Shown here piece after piece: positions 1-12,000 of a stretch of 45,658 nucleotides of DNA. Every line of letters starts with the position of its first letter. The first letter of the stretch is position 1. Location: positions 1 to 45,658 of the forward strand of contig CANQRC010000004.1 in NCBI GenBank assembly GCA_947626155.1, written 5' to 3'. A model generated the notes under the pieces. It saw only the letters and a list, made by a program, of their open reading frames with translations, was not told the DNA's origin and did no database searches. The translations under genes were made by a program, and so were the position numbers. Origin of the DNA: an uncultured Clostridia bacterium. GTDB lineage: Bacteria; Bacillota; Clostridia; Christensenellales; UBA1242.

Positions 1-2865
1 CATATCAGCCTCTGGCATAACAATTGAGATACATCCTTTGTTTCCGTAACGGCCACTCATTTTGTCGCCGACAGAGATTTTTCTCTTTTGAGCAATGAAA
101 ACTTTTACAAGTTCGTTTACGCCAGGCTCAAGTTCGTCTTTATTTGCACGTGAGAACACTTGAACATCCACAATAACGCCGCCCTTGCCGTGTTGAACAC
201 GAAGTGAAGTGTCGCGGACTTCTCTTGCCTTTTCGCCGAAGATAGCACGAAGAAGTCTTTCTTCTGGTGAAAGTTCCGTCTCACCCTTTGGAGTAACCTT
301 TCCAACCAAGATGTCGCCAGGCTCAACCTCAGCACCAATTCTAATAATTCCGTTTTCGTCAAGGTTTTTAAGTGCGTCCTCGCCAAGGTTTGGAATATCT
401 CTTGTGATGACCTCGTCGCCAAGTTTGGTTGTTCGGCATTTAAGTTCTTCCACTTTCAAACAGATTGAGGTGAACACGTCGTCTTTAACCAATCTTTCGT
501 TGATGAGGATGGCGTCTTCGTAGTTGTAGCCCTCCCAGTTCATATAGCCAACAAGCACGTTCTTTCCAAGTGCAAGTTCGCCATTTTCTGTGGAGTAGCC
601 GTCAATGATAACTTCGCCTTTCTTCACCTTTTCGCCCTTAACTACGCAAGGTTTCTGGTTGAAGCAGGTTTCGTCATTGGTTTTATCAAATTTAATAAGG
701 TTATATATATCAATATTTCCGTTTATATTCTTAACTCTAACTTCGTCAGCGCTGACATAAACAACTTCGCCGTCCTCTCTTGCAAGAGTTGTGTAGCCGC
801 AGTCATGCGCGACCTTTGCCTCCATGCCCGTTCCAACAATTGGGGCTTCGCTGCGAAGAAGAGGCACTGCCTGACGCTGCATGTTTGCGCCCATAAGCGC
901 TCTGTTTGCCTCGTTGCTGTTTACAAATGGAATAAGGCTTGTAGCAACCGAAATAAACTGTCTTGGAGAAGCGTCCACAAAGTCAACTTGGCTTGCTGGA
1001 ACATCCAAAGCGTAGTCTTTATGGCGGCACATAACTCTCTTATTTATAAACCTGCCCTCTTCGTCAAGAGGCTCAGTTGCCTGAGCAATGTAAGCCTCAT
1101 CCTCAACGTCAGCCATGAAGTATTCGCACTTGTCCGAAACTTTTCCTGTGGCCTTGTCAACTCTTCTGTAAGGGGTTTCAATAAAGCCATATTCGTTAAT
1201 TTTTGCGTAACTTGTAAGTGTGTTAACAAGTCCAATAGCCTGTCCTTCTGGGGTTTCAATAGGGCAAATTCTGCCGTAGTTTGTGTAGTGAATATCACGA
1301 ACTTCTGCGTCTGCTCTTTCCTTCTTAATTCCGCCAGGGCCAACAGCCGAAACACGGCGCTTTTGAGTTATTCCAGAAAGTGGGTTAACTTGGTCCATAA
1401 GTTGGGAAAGTTGGGAAGATGCCACAAAGTCGCGAAGCGCGCGGTTGATAGCCTTTGGATTTATGATTTGTCTTGGAGTAACCTCAGAAAGCTCCTTGCC
1501 CTGCAGGGTTTCTCTGATGTTTGCAACAAGTTTTGTGACGCCAGAGCGGAAGTGGTCATAGAAAAGTTCTCCAACAGTGGCAATTCTCTTATTTGAAAGG
1601 TGTTCAATTTTGTCGGTCTTGCAAATATCTTCCAAAACGTCAAGATACATGCTCATTGATGCCAAAATGTCGTCCATTGTAAGGGTCATAACCATGAGGT
1701 CTTTGGCGTGTTCTTTGATTGCCTGCATTCTCTTTTCTTTTGTCTTGTTGTCTTTAAGAATTTGGGCAAGCACAGGATAATAAACCTCTTCCAAAATTCC
1801 AAGGCTCTTTTCGTCGCAAGGGAAAACGGCAGAAAGTTTAACGCGGTTATTTCCTCTCATCAAATATTTTTTATCCGTGAGTTGAATCCAAACTTCGTTT
1901 ACGCCCGAAGCCTTAATCTTTTGGCAAATGTCAGGCTCGGCAACCGTTCCAGCCTTGGCAATAAGTTCTCCGTCAGGAGAAACAACATCCTCAGCCAAGA
2001 TATGCCCCTCAATTCTTCTTGCAAGGGAGAGTTTTTTGTTTAAGTTGTATCTTCCAACTCTTGAAAGGTTATACCATTGGTCAGAGAAGAACCAAAGGTT
2101 CAAATAACTTCTTGTGGTTTCAGCGGAAGGCACGTCAGCAGGACGAGTTTTTCTTGCAAATTCCAAAAGTGCCTCTTCCTGAGTGTTTTGAGTTTCTTTT
2201 TCAAGCACGTTTTTGATAAGCCTATGTCCGCCGAAGAGTTTTAAAATTTCGTCAGCGGTGTAGCCGAAGCATTTGAGGAAAAGCCCAAGTGTGATTTTGT
2301 GTTTTCTATCAAGCACAACCTTCAAAACTTCGTTTGCGCCCTGTTCAAATTCAATATACATTCCCCTCTTTGGGATGATTTGCCCGTGAAGAGTGGTGTT
2401 GTCTCTTTGTTTGTCACGAACAAGATAGTAGTTTGGAGATTTGATAATTTGGTTTACCACAACTCTTTCAACGCCATTGAAAATGAAAGAGCAATCCTCG
2501 GTCATGTAAGGAATGTCGCCCAAGAACACAACATCTTCAACTGCTTGTCCAGTTTCCTCAACAACAAAGCGCGTTTTTACGTTGAGTGGAATAGAATAAG
2601 TGGCACTTCTTCTTTTGCACTCTTTCTTTGTGTATTTTGGAACTTTGTCAATGACAGGCTCTAGAAAATAGAGCTTTGCCTTTCCAGAATAGTCAACAAC
2701 AGGAGAAAACTCATCAAGGACTTCCTTGATGCCGTTGTCAATAAAATCTTGATAAGAGTTATTTTGAATTTCAAGAAGTGGTGGAATGTCGATATAATCT
2801 TTGAGTTGAGCAAAGGTATATCTCTCAGTTTTTCCAAATTTTTGTTTTTTCATGAATGTGGACAT
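1..2865 (-). CDS. rpoB: DNA-directed RNA polymerase subunit beta, partial (C-terminus beyond window start)
   Basis: Manual minus-strand translation from ATG at 2865 (RBS AAGGAG): MSTFMKKQKFGKTERYTFAQLKDYIDIPPLLEIQNNSYQDF..., rif region SSQLSQLMDQVNPLSGITQKRRVSAVGPGG, GRICPIETPEGQAIGLV, GDKMSGRYGNKGCISIVMPEADM. Exactly 955 codons, open at base 1, so absent from the ORF track. Confidence 0.97.
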   Translation of the reverse strand, partial: MSTFMKKQKFGKTERYTFAQLKDYIDIPPLLEIQNNSYQDFIDNGIKEVLDEFSPVVDYSGKAKLYFLEPVIDKVPKYTKKECKRRSATYSIPLNVKTRFVVEETGQAVEDVVFLGDIPYMTEDCSFIFNGVERVVVNQIIKSPNYYLVRDKQRDNTTLHGQIIPKRGMYIEFEQGANEVLKVVLDRKHKITLGLFLKCFGYTADEILKLFGGHRLIKNVLEKETQNTQEEALLEFARKTRPADVPSAETTRSYLNLWFFSDQWYNLSRVGRYNLNKKLSLARRIEGHILAEDVVSPDGELIAKAGTVAEPDICQKIKASGVNEVWIQLTDKKYLMRGNNRVKLSAVFPCDEKSLGILEEVYYPVLAQILKDNKTKEKRMQAIKEHAKDLMVMTLTMDDILASMSMYLDVLEDICKTDKIEHLSNKRIATVGELFYDHFRSGVTKLVANIRETLQGKELSEVTPRQIINPKAINRALRDFVASSQLSQLMDQVNPLSGITQKRRVSAVGPGGIKKERADAEVRDIHYTNYGRICPIETPEGQAIGLVNTLTSYAKINEYGFIETPYRRVDKATGKVSDKCEYFMADVEDEAYIAQATEPLDEEGRFINKRVMCRHKDYALDVPASQVDFVDASPRQFISVATSLIPFVNSNEANRALMGANMQRQAVPLLRSEAPIVGTGMEAKVAHDCGYTTLAREDGEVVYVSADEVRVKNINGNIDIYNLIKFDKTNDETCFNQKPCVVKGEKVKKGEVIIDGYSTENGELALGKNVLVGYMNWEGYNYEDAILINERLVKDDVFTSICLKVEELKCRTTKLGDEVITRDIPNLGEDALKNLDENGIIRIGAEVEPGDILVGKVTPKGETELSPEERLLRAIFGEKAREVRDTSLRVQHGKGGVIVDVQVFSRANKDELEPGVNELVKVFIAQKRKISVGDKMSGRYGNKGCISIVMPEADM

Positions 2866-2887
2866 AGGCTCTCCTTAAATTTAAAAA

Positions 2888-2926
2888 AAGACTCCTTCGG
2901 CAAGAAAAACTCGCCAAAAAAGTCCT
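2888..2926 (-). promoter_or_regulatory. Hairpin followed by U7 in the rpoB 5' leader (attenuator-like)
   Basis: Minus strand AGGACT-TTTTT-GGCGAG-TTTTT-CTTGCC-GAAGG-AGTCTT then T-run; both stems pair (with G-U wobbles). Confidence 0.4.
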
Positions 2927-2979
2927 ATTTTAAGTTGTGAATGGCAAAAAATTTCAACATAGCGTTAATTAACTAATTC

Positions 2980-3008
2980 ATTTTATCAAATTTTTTTCTA
3001 AAAGTCAA
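2980..3008 (-). promoter_or_regulatory. Putative sigma-A promoter for rpoB
   Basis: Minus strand TTGACT-N17-TAAAAT (-35 at 3003-3008, -10 at 2980-2985). Confidence 0.7.
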
Positions 3009-3056
3009 TACTTTTTTCAAAAATTTTTGCCATATTTGAAATTTTTTATACTTGTT

Positions 3057-6000
3057 CTAGTTAAATGCAACCGCCGAACCGTAATTTGTGAGGTAAATTT
3101 GCATGGTCTCGCTATTCAATTCAAATTCAACCTTTGCCGAATAAGAGCATTCGCTAGCGCTGAACACATTCTCGTGAACAATAGGCTTGTGTTCGTCCGA
3201 ACTTGTGTGTTCCAAAACAACTTGCTCTCCTCTTAGCGCCGTCTGAATTGACTCTGTCCAATTCTCATTTGCTCCCACGCTTTTAATTGAAGACTTTCCT
3301 GTTATGGAAGAATTTGAATTATCAACATTGTGAGAATATTTAGATTGATTCAAGCCAATTATTGCGCCCAAGTTATAAGAAGCCAAATTGAGCGAATAAA
3401 CCCTAATTTCCATTGAAGCCTCAATGTTAAATTCGTTTCTCACAATTTTTTCATCTTGTATCTTTGTTGCTGTAAGTTTTACAGTGGCCCCTTCGCCAAC
3501 AACTCCCACGAGTCCACCTACGCCGGCCTCTGCAACAGTCAAACCCGTGGCTTTAAGTGAAGCGGAAACATGAATGTCAGCAAAACTTACTCCGCCCGTC
3601 AAAATAGTTCCGCCTACAACGCCTCCCACAAATTCCGTTCCAACAATTGAAATAGAATCAACTGTCACATCCGAAATTGAGGCGCTTCCAACAATCTTTC
3701 CAGCAAATCCGCCAATGTATTTTATTCCTCTTCCTGTGGATATGTCTGTTTCAAAAGGTCTTGTGGAGGTTGTGCTGGCAAGAATATTTTGAGAAACATA
3801 AACTCCTGTCACCTCGCCCGAGTCAATTGTTCCTGCAAAGCCGCCAACGGACTCTGGAACATAAGAGGTTGTCTCAAATGGATTTGAAACGGCAGCCAAG
3901 CCAAACACTTTCACGCCCGAAACATTGCCCCTAGATTGCCCCACAAAAAGCCCTGCAGTTTGTGAGTAAGTTGTAACACGCGTTTCTTCTTGAATATAAA
4001 TTGTCATGTCTTTAACGGTAACACCAGTGTCAATAAGCCCAAACATCAAGCCAACTTTTCCGCCTGTAACGCGAATTTCGTCTTCCAGTTTTGAGAACTT
4101 AATTGTTCCGCTTCCTGTTGCCACGCCAACCAAAGCACCGGCATATGAATATTCGTCAAGAAGAGAGGAATTTTGATTGAAGTTGTTCCCTGCTAAATTT
4201 GGCAAAAATCTTGCTTTTGCAGAGGCAGTTGAGTTGATGTGTGCCATCTCATAATTCCCAACTGCAAGACCAATTACGCCGCCAACAATGTTTGCGCCTT
4301 GCACGGTTATACCACTTTCAGGCAAAACATCCACGTTGAACACTTTTCCGCCATAAAGCCTACCCGCCAAACCACCAACAACGGTGGCATTTGGGAAGTT
4401 TACTTCATTTGGAGTTAAGGTCATGTTCATGACAACGCCAACAGAACTTATGTCGCTGCTTCCAATCTCTGCAAACAGCCCCGCATAGTTTTGTTTGTTG
4501 TTTGAAACAAGTTTAATGTCGGCAATTTCCATATGATTGCCCTCAAAATATCCCAAGAACTTCGTGCTTGAAAGGGCGCTGTTGTCACTGTTTTCGTCGT
4601 ATCTAATGTCAGAAATCAGCCTGTAATATGCTCGGTTTATGTTTACAGAATTGTTTTGTCTTACAACATATTCTTCCAAATCCGTTGCACTGCCAATAAG
4701 AATTGGGTTGTGAATTGCGCCAAGAGCCTCGCAAACTGTTGTATCATAAACATAGTTATAAACAACATTTTCTGCGCCTGTCTCTGGGTCAACAACCGAC
4801 TCAACACTGTCAAGGTTTCGTCTAGAGAACGCAATTATGTTTGGAGAAACAAGTTCCAATCTATTTTTGTTAAACACCGTAGTCCCAAAGTCTCTTGACC
4901 CTGCGTTGCCGTCATTATAGAACCAAACTGCATTTGCGCCTTTTGTGGTCTGATAACTATATGCGTCAAACAGGCTTGTAAAGTCGTCATTTGGGTCAAC
5001 TTGCGCGTCACCCTCTGTGGTCACTTGCTCGCCAAGTTCAAACTGTTTAAGAGTTAATGGCAAAATGATTGCGTTAGGGTCATCCTCAAGGTTTCCAATG
5101 TTCACATTCACGCCATCACTTGTGTCCCCGTTTCCGTCTGGGTCAGGGTCTTGCAGGAAATAGCAATTTGTGATCTTTCCGCCCTCAACATCTTCTGTGT
5201 CAAGTTCGTTAAAGCCCGCAAAGCCATAGCCAGAGTCGTTTCGGTTGTTCAAAACGCTCCAAGAAATGCACCTATCAATTGTGCCCGAATTGGTTATTGT
5301 AAAGCCAGCAACATAAGAGCCGTTTCCCTCCATGTTTATGTTTGTGTAGCAGTCATTTATGACGCCCGAGTTTTCATAAACAAAGCCTGCAATGTTGTTG
5401 TTTGCGTGAAGCGTGTTTTGTGTGCCCTTATAATAAACATCATCTGCGTTTGCCTGTCCGCTAACATAAGAAGAATAAATTTCTCCCGAGTTTTCAATAA
5501 CAAAGCCAGCGGTAAGTTCGGTTGTGCCAAGCGTGTAGTTATACAAACTGCCGCCCTTGTAATAGCAGCCCGCAATTTTGCCCGAGTTGTTTCCCACAAT
5601 GCCGGAAAGGTTGACATTTGCAGATATGTTCAAGTCAGAACGTGAGTTTGTGATAAAGCCAGAGTTTGCCGCGGCAATGCCGGAAACATATGATGCTGAA
5701 ACTGCCTCCGTGCCTCTATAAACCACCGAAAGTGTATGGCCGTTTGACTTAATCACTGCGTTTGCAATTGTTCCCTCGTTCGCCGCTGTCAAAAGTCCTA
5801 TATTATAGGTAGGAGTGTTCACATTTATTGTAACATCTTTTGTTAGGCTGATGGTCATGTTCTTTATAATACAGTTCTCTCTGACCGTGGCAAAAATTCC
5901 AATGTCTGTCAGGTCAGTCATGTTATACTCTCCACCCATGAGAATTTCATAACCATTTCCATCAAACCCTGCAATCTGTGATGTCAAAGGCATAAACTGA

Positions 6001-9000
6001 GAAGTTTGTTCCGCAGTTGCCTGCTCTGTGTTTCTTAAGGTTATGTCGTTTAAGAGGATATACCACTGATTTGAGCCCATGTTCATAAATTCGTCAACTT
6101 TTTCAATTGGCAGAGGGCTTTCCTCTGTGCTCTGCTCATTTACATCAAACGAAAATTCAGTGTAAAATCTGTCAGTTCCAATTGAAGTTGAAGAGTAGAT
6201 GTATGTGCCGCCGTCCATGAGATAATAGCCCGAAACTGAGAAGTGATAGATGTTTGCCGTGTGATTATAAACACGGAGAGGCGTGATTGTCAGCCCGTCA
6301 GCTAGGAAGAAATTCGACCTGTAAGTTTGAGTTTGATTTCCTAAATTAACATCAGGCAAGCCGCTTTCATAAACTGTCCAAACAACTTGGCTTGTCATTC
6401 TTGAAACAAAGTTGTTGACATTTTCAACCACGGCTTGATTGTTCTTGTCATATTCAAGAAAATCAGTAATGGCAAGTTCAAGGGTGTATGGGTTTCCAAT
6501 AGTGTTTGTGATGACGCCGTTTTCCATTCCCCTGACAACATCTTCGTTTACACCCTCGGTGTAGTCATAGTTCATAACAAAGTCCATGACGCAAAGTTTA
6601 AGACTGTCATCAAAAGTTATTCTAACATTGTCCACAATCTTGAAAGCGGAAGTGGTAATTGTCACATAAAGTCCAGGATAACCTTGTTGATAAATGATAA
6701 CATCTGGCGAAATTTGAAGCCTAATTGCTCCGTTTTCCTCAACAACATTTGCAACTTTGGTGTTGGAAGAAGTCATTGTAATTTGCTCTCTTTCAAAGCC
6801 GAAAGAATCCAAAATCAGGCTGTATTCAAGCCCGCGCGCAACATAATAGGTGTTGTCAATGGCATTTTTGCTTGCAAACCTAAGTCTTGCATAGCTTCCA
6901 AGCCTTGTGTAATACATCCTGGTTTCTCTTATGGTTTCTTTGTTTTCTCCGCCATGGACAACAGCAATATCAAATCCCACTGGCACTTTGTCGCTTACGC
7001 TGCTTGCAGGCATAATGTAAGAAATGTAAACTTTTCCGCGGTATCTTGCATCACCTTGCTTATTTAAGAAGTTGATCATTTGCTCATATGTGAATGTCAG
7101 CGAGCCGTCTCTGTAAAGCCCAAAGTTTGGAACGGTCTCATAAACAACACTCCCGTTTTCGTCACTGGTTTCATAAGCAAAGGACAAGGAGATTTCCGTT
7201 GCGCCCTGCTGATAATTTGCGGCGTTGTTTGAAATTGTAAAGGTGTCAAACACGGCCTCAATTGGGTCAAGCGTAACTTCCAAAAGCCCTCTTTGAGATG
7301 GCACAACAACCTCGGCTGTGGTTGAAACATCGTTGATGTTTGAGTAGTTGTTTATGCCAATAAATTTAAGTTCTGCCTCGTCAACATAAACTCTTGTAGA
7401 ACACATCACAGTTGTGCCGTTGTCGTCAATTTTGCTTGAATGAAATTCCAAAATATATTCGCCATAAATTGGGTTTAAATAGCGGTTTTTATATTTGTCG
7501 CTTGTTTGATTTATTGCGCAAACATAACTATATTGTTTGCCCGAAGTTTCTTTAAATGTAAAATCAAACAAATCATTGTTGGTTTCGTTGTTAACATAGT
7601 TTTTCCAAGCATCAATGCTGTTTTGTTCAACTCTTCTGCTTTGAACCGAATTTGGGTCTGTTTGTCCGTTTACAACCTTGTGAATTTCATAATAAACAAA
7701 TTCCACATCGTTTGTCGAGACAATTTCAACATAATCCTCAAAATTTTGATTTGTGGTAATTCTGTGAAGCGTAGAGCCCGTGAAAACTCTTTCTGGACTT
7801 TCTTTGTAGGTCAGTGGCAAGTTGGATAATTTTGCGCCGTCAAGTTCAAACACATAAACTTGTCCCTCAACTTCCACCCTCAAAACAGGCGTAAGAGAAT
7901 AGTTATCAACTGCGTTTTCCACTTCTGGTTTTTTTGTCTTATAAAAGATTACAGTCTGCCCGTCCACCTGCGTCCTTGAGAAACTTCCCTCTTTTGGATC
8001 AACGTCAACGGTGAGGTCTGTATTTGGATTTAGAATATAGTTCTTTCCCTGATAGTTAAGGATGCCGTCTTGTGAAATTGAGAATTCCTTTCCGTCAACG
8101 TCACGAGTTGTCTCGCACAAATAACTTGGTCTAAGATACAATTTAGACTTCTTGTCTCCGCGCAATACATAACTTGTATTGTCGTCAACAACGCTTCCGT
8201 TTATGTTGTTGTCGGCAAAGAACAGCGAAGAGTTTATGTCCTTTTTAAAGTAATTTACAGCCAAAATGTATATTGTCTTTGTTTTGATAACATTCAAAAT
8301 GCTTGAGACATTGAGTTTCGCAAGCCCAGTATTTTTAACTGTTATGTTTGCCGAAACATCCACATTCAAAACGCTTGAAGAGCCAGAAATTGTGATGTCT
8401 GGGTCCAAGTCCAAAGTGCCGCCTGCTGGCTTCAGTGGGTGGAAGTCAGAATTTGTGGTTATGTAGTTGAGCCTTGAAATTTCGTCTTGCGCGTAGCCTG
8501 CCTCCTCAACGCCTACAACGCCTTGAACAGAGAAGTAATACATAAAGAACACATCAACTCCGCTTGCGCCGTCGCTGCTTGACAATTTGAAAGGCGTTTC
8601 TTTTCCAATATTTAGTTCAACTTCTTTGTGTTCAAAAACAAACGAAGAAACATAAGAAATTTTATCAACTGTTTTGTTGACAATCAAAATGTCGCCATAG
8701 AACTTGTCTGTATCTGGGCTCTTTTGGTCAAGTTCGGCGCCGCCGTTTTTTTCTTGCAATGTTCTAGCAAGATAAGATGCCGTTTCAAAAGTGAAAGCGT
8801 CATATTTTCTATCATTTCTATAGGCATTCCCAACAATTCCTGCCACAACAATTTGTTCGTTCAAAAGACCTTGTCGTTGATTTTTAAGACTTTCATCATC
8901 TGGGCTATCTTTTAACTTTTCGTCCAGAGCGTCAATTTTATCTTGAATTGTGTCCAAAAGCCCCGCCCCGTCATTTGTAAGCCCGTCTTTGGCCTGTCTG

Positions 9001-12000
9001 ATAATCATTGAACTTTCAAATATTCCGCCGCCAATATCAACAGCCTCAATTGTGTTTCCGCCAACAGATTGTCCTTTTTCGCTTGAGTAATAAACATTGC
9101 TGCTTCCTTCACTGCTGTGATAATTTTCATAGCCAACAACCGCGCCAACATCGTCAAAACCGCGGAGGAAAGTTCTAATAGTGTTGTTTGAAACAAAGAT
9201 GTCTCTGTTTATGCTTGTAAGCGAGTCTGCATAGCCAACAACTCCCCCAACGCCGCTTGCAGTGCGCGTTCCTGTCACATCAATTGAATCAATAATTCCG
9301 CCCACAAGCAAATTGTCAAGTGCAAAAGAAGTTTGCACTGCCGCCTCGTTGTTCTCTGCAATTTCATTTGGAAGAAGTGAGCCTGTTGCAACATAAGTCA
9401 AAACTCCTGCCACGCCGCCAACATCAACATTTCCATTTGTCTGGCCTGTCACCTTTAAAAGGGTGTAAGAAGTATATTTTGAATAGCCCAAAAGCACCAA
9501 TTCGCCATCTTCAATTCTCTTTATGCCTGAATTTGTTGCCCCAACAACGCCGCCGGCATAAACGTTTCCGCCGTTTGTGTTGATGTTCACATAGTCGTCA
9601 TAATAAGCCATAATTTTTGTTGTTTGCCCAGCAAAATTTTCGGCTTCACGAAGAGGCAAGAAGTATTCAACAACACTGCCCTCTTTGTTGACAGACACTT
9701 TTTTAAATGGAACTTTTTCGTTCTTTTGGTTTACAACATAATATTTTGTGTTGCTGTGTTCGTCAACAACAAACTGGTCTTTGCTGACAAAATATGTGTA
9801 AGATGTGTTATTAACTGTTTCGGTGAAATATTGTCCGCCAAGCCCGTCATCTTGCAACCTTCCATCTTTTTCACTGTCGTAAAGCCTAAAATAGGTTTTT
9901 TCATCATATTTTTCAAAGTTTTGGGTAAGTTGCCCAAAATTAAGCCCTGCCACTGTGCCAAAATAAACAGTGCTGTTTCCAGCATTTATGCTAGAAGCCC
10001 TCGAGCCTTTTTCAATTCTCGTGGCAATGTTCACAAGTGAGCCCTGATTTATTGCCGCCAAAAGCCCAACATAGGCGGTTCCGCTCAATGACAAACTATT
10101 AAATCTGCCCGAGAAGGACACATTTTCAATTGAAGGCAACTCATAGGTGACTTCAGTGCTTCCAACCACATCTGTTTGCGAAGGATTTTGGTTTATTTTT
10201 GCAAAAAGTCCAGCATAAACCTTTCCGCCAACAACCGCCTTGAAATTGGTGTCAGAAATTATAATGTCTGTGATTGAGGCTTGGGAAGTTGTTCCAACAA
10301 TTGTTCCGCTGAAGCCCACAACTTTTCCGTCAACAATTCCAATTGGCGTGGCGTTATTTACTGCCGCCATGCTTATTCTTTCACGCAGTTCATAGTGGCT
10401 TGAAAGTTTTATGTCATTCTTTCCAATATCCAAAACATCTTGAGCCGACCTCAAAAGATAAGGGTTCAGCCTGGAGCCATTTCGATATTGAATGTTAAAG
10501 CAAACAGGATTTTGTGACGAGTCAAGAGAAGTGTAAGAAGTTCCCCACTCGGCAGGATAAATGTAAAGTTTGCCGCTTAAATCTGCGTTAATATTTGTAA
10601 TTTGGTCTTTGTATCTTTCAAAGAACTCTTCAACCGAAAGCGCAATTGTATAAATTCCGTTTCGTCTTTGGGAATCATCAACTGTGTAGGTGAGCATTGA
10701 AGCACTGTATTCGTTTGTTGCATTTGGAATAAATTCTATTCTAATAGAGTTATCTGTTGCGTAAGTAGGATTTGTCAAAACGCCAACCGTCTGCACGAGG
10801 TTTTCGTTTGAAAAATCAATGTCTGCGCTTCCAGACACCCTAGAGATGGTTTTAACTTCAACATATTCTTGAGGAACAATGGTTGCGTCATATCTTTTTG
10901 TGAGGTTTGGCTGTTTTAAAAATGCGCTCAAAACAAAAGGATTTTCCCCAATGGTTTCAAGATAAGATAAAGAGTATTTAAATTCAAAGTTGTCTGGATT
11001 ATAAATTAAAGAGCCAAAACTTCCTGTTTTAAATTCGTTTGACCACTCCGTCCCTCTTTTGAAGTCCACCTCATATTCGTCTCCGTCAAATCCATATGTT
11101 GCTCGTTCTGGCAGATAGAACATAAGCCCTCTGCTTATTGTGAATACAACAGTTTTTGCCAAGCTATCCTCGTCGTTCTTTACTATTCTCATCCTAAAAC
11201 TTACGGCAATTGGTCCCATAGAGTTTGCAATATTGAAATAAACATAATTTTTGTCATAACCTGTTTCGTTGTATTCAAGTTTAATCACGCTATCTTGCTC
11301 GGCGATATTAACGCCCTCTTCATAAGTATAAATTCCGTCTTCGCCGCCACTGCAGTTATCATAAATTCTTGAAATAGACTCGCCGTCCAAAGTGTATCTA
11401 TAGAAATTGGTTGAATTTTCATTGAAAACATTTGGCGTCAATTCCACGGAATAAGAACTGATGCTTCCGCCATAATAAACGGTGTTTGAAAGCGCATAAG
11501 CGTCACCATTTTTCAAATAGAACTCTGAGACAAGAGAATAAGAACTTACATGAATTTTGAAGAGCAAAGATTTTCTTGCCTCCGCAAAGCCATTTGCAAT
11601 TGCAGGCCCGCTGAGGTCAAATTCAAGGTCACACGCCCCATTTATTCTGGTTGTAAGGGTGAAAGTCCAATTTGCCCTATTGGCTGTAACAGAAACAATT
11701 TCATTTGAAGATGGATAAACAACAGAATCATAATTTCCTTTGAATGTAAAGGAAACTGTGCTGCCATAAACGACCTCATCTTTTGATGAAGGGTTTAAAA
11801 TTTCTAGGTTTATGCAGTCTTGATAGTTCAAATCCTCTGCACTAGAAGAAAATTCCGCCTTTGTAACCGCGCTGTTTCCCGTGCTTGTAAATTGAAAAGC
11901 CGTCGTCTCTTCTTTCAAAAGCCTTGTGCAATGAAAAGTCAGCCCGCGGTAGGATGTGCCGTTGTCAAGGAAGAAGTCATACACGCCGTCGCCAAGCCTT

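Noticed and set aside
805-1596. 263-aa plus-strand ORF and other ORFs within 117-2664
   Set aside because: Antisense to the rpoB reading frame, which is clearly coding on the minus strand.
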